64,000 nucleotides of DNA from Phaeobacter gallaeciensis (lineage in GTDB: Bacteria > Pseudomonadota > Alphaproteobacteria > Rhodobacterales > Rhodobacteraceae). The translations under genes and the position numbers were made by a program. The notes below the pieces were generated by a model. The model saw only the letters and a program-made list of their open reading frames with translations, was not told the origin of the DNA and searched no databases. Positions 61,680-64,000 of this stretch are shown one piece after another (the first letter of the stretch is position 1; every line of letters begins with the position of its first letter). The stretch spans positions 1,478,501-1,542,500 of the forward strand of contig NZ_CP015124.1 in the NCBI RefSeq assembly GCF_001678945.1, written 5' to 3'.

Positions 61680-64000
<2,321 letters not shown>

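Overview
The window looks like a chromosomal segment of a marine alphaproteobacterium of the Rhodobacteraceae (Roseobacter group). The evidence is the high-GC coding style, many short ATGA-overlapped operons, six LysR regulators, a TRAP transporter, a BCCT/universal-stress pair, an acyl-homoserine lactone synthase, and an rRNA operon ending 23S-5S-tRNA-fMet. The species cannot be fixed from the sequence alone.

Left part (1-19,700): mostly housekeeping and repair genes. These are an Ada-like alkyltransferase (cut by the window edge), endonuclease III (nth), a PfkB kinase, a MarR regulator divergent from an EamA exporter, rppH, 2,4-dienoyl-CoA reductase (fadH), a LysR divergent from two small ferredoxin-like-fold enzymes, a MATE exporter, an OmpA/AhpD/GNAT/CinA-like overlap chain, sfsA, methionine aminopeptidase, a HAD phosphatase, rsmD with a ferredoxin-reductase-type flavoprotein, and a Prx5 peroxiredoxin.

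Middle part (19,700-48,900): accessory metabolism and signalling. A universal stress protein precedes a BCCT osmolyte carrier. A LuxI-family synthase stands without a LuxR partner, next to a membrane-bound hybrid histidine kinase. A LysR faces an operon of acyl-CoA dehydrogenase, class III CoA transferase, mesaconyl/itaconyl-CoA hydratase-like protein and CitE-like lyase, followed by etfBA and pyruvate carboxylase. Read together these could turn a C5 dicarboxylate (itaconate, mesaconate or methylsuccinate type) into acetyl-CoA and pyruvate, with electrons leaving through ETF and pyruvate refilling oxaloacetate. Next come a deacetylase/cysteine hydrolase/MmgE-PrpD operon, a LysR, and a TRAP operon with a second, active-site-divergent MmgE/PrpD protein. 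A carboxymuconolactone decarboxylase/DsbA/TetR operon follows, with two clear operator palindromes in front.

Right part (48,900-58,600): a polyamine-type ABC transporter is co-transcribed with an amidase, a NodB-type deacetylase and a DUF1989 protein. It is flanked by two GcvA-like LysR genes, with azoR beside the second. This is a plausible uptake and hydrolysis route for an unidentified organic nitrogen compound.

Right end (58,600-64,000): a genomic scar. An IS3-family element (IS407-like) sits between the 3' remnant of one gene and a decayed large serine recombinase. The end of an rRNA operon on the minus strand (23S partial, 5S, tRNA-fMet, terminator) follows. The IS has no visible target duplication and its two transposase frames are separated by stops and perfect hairpins.
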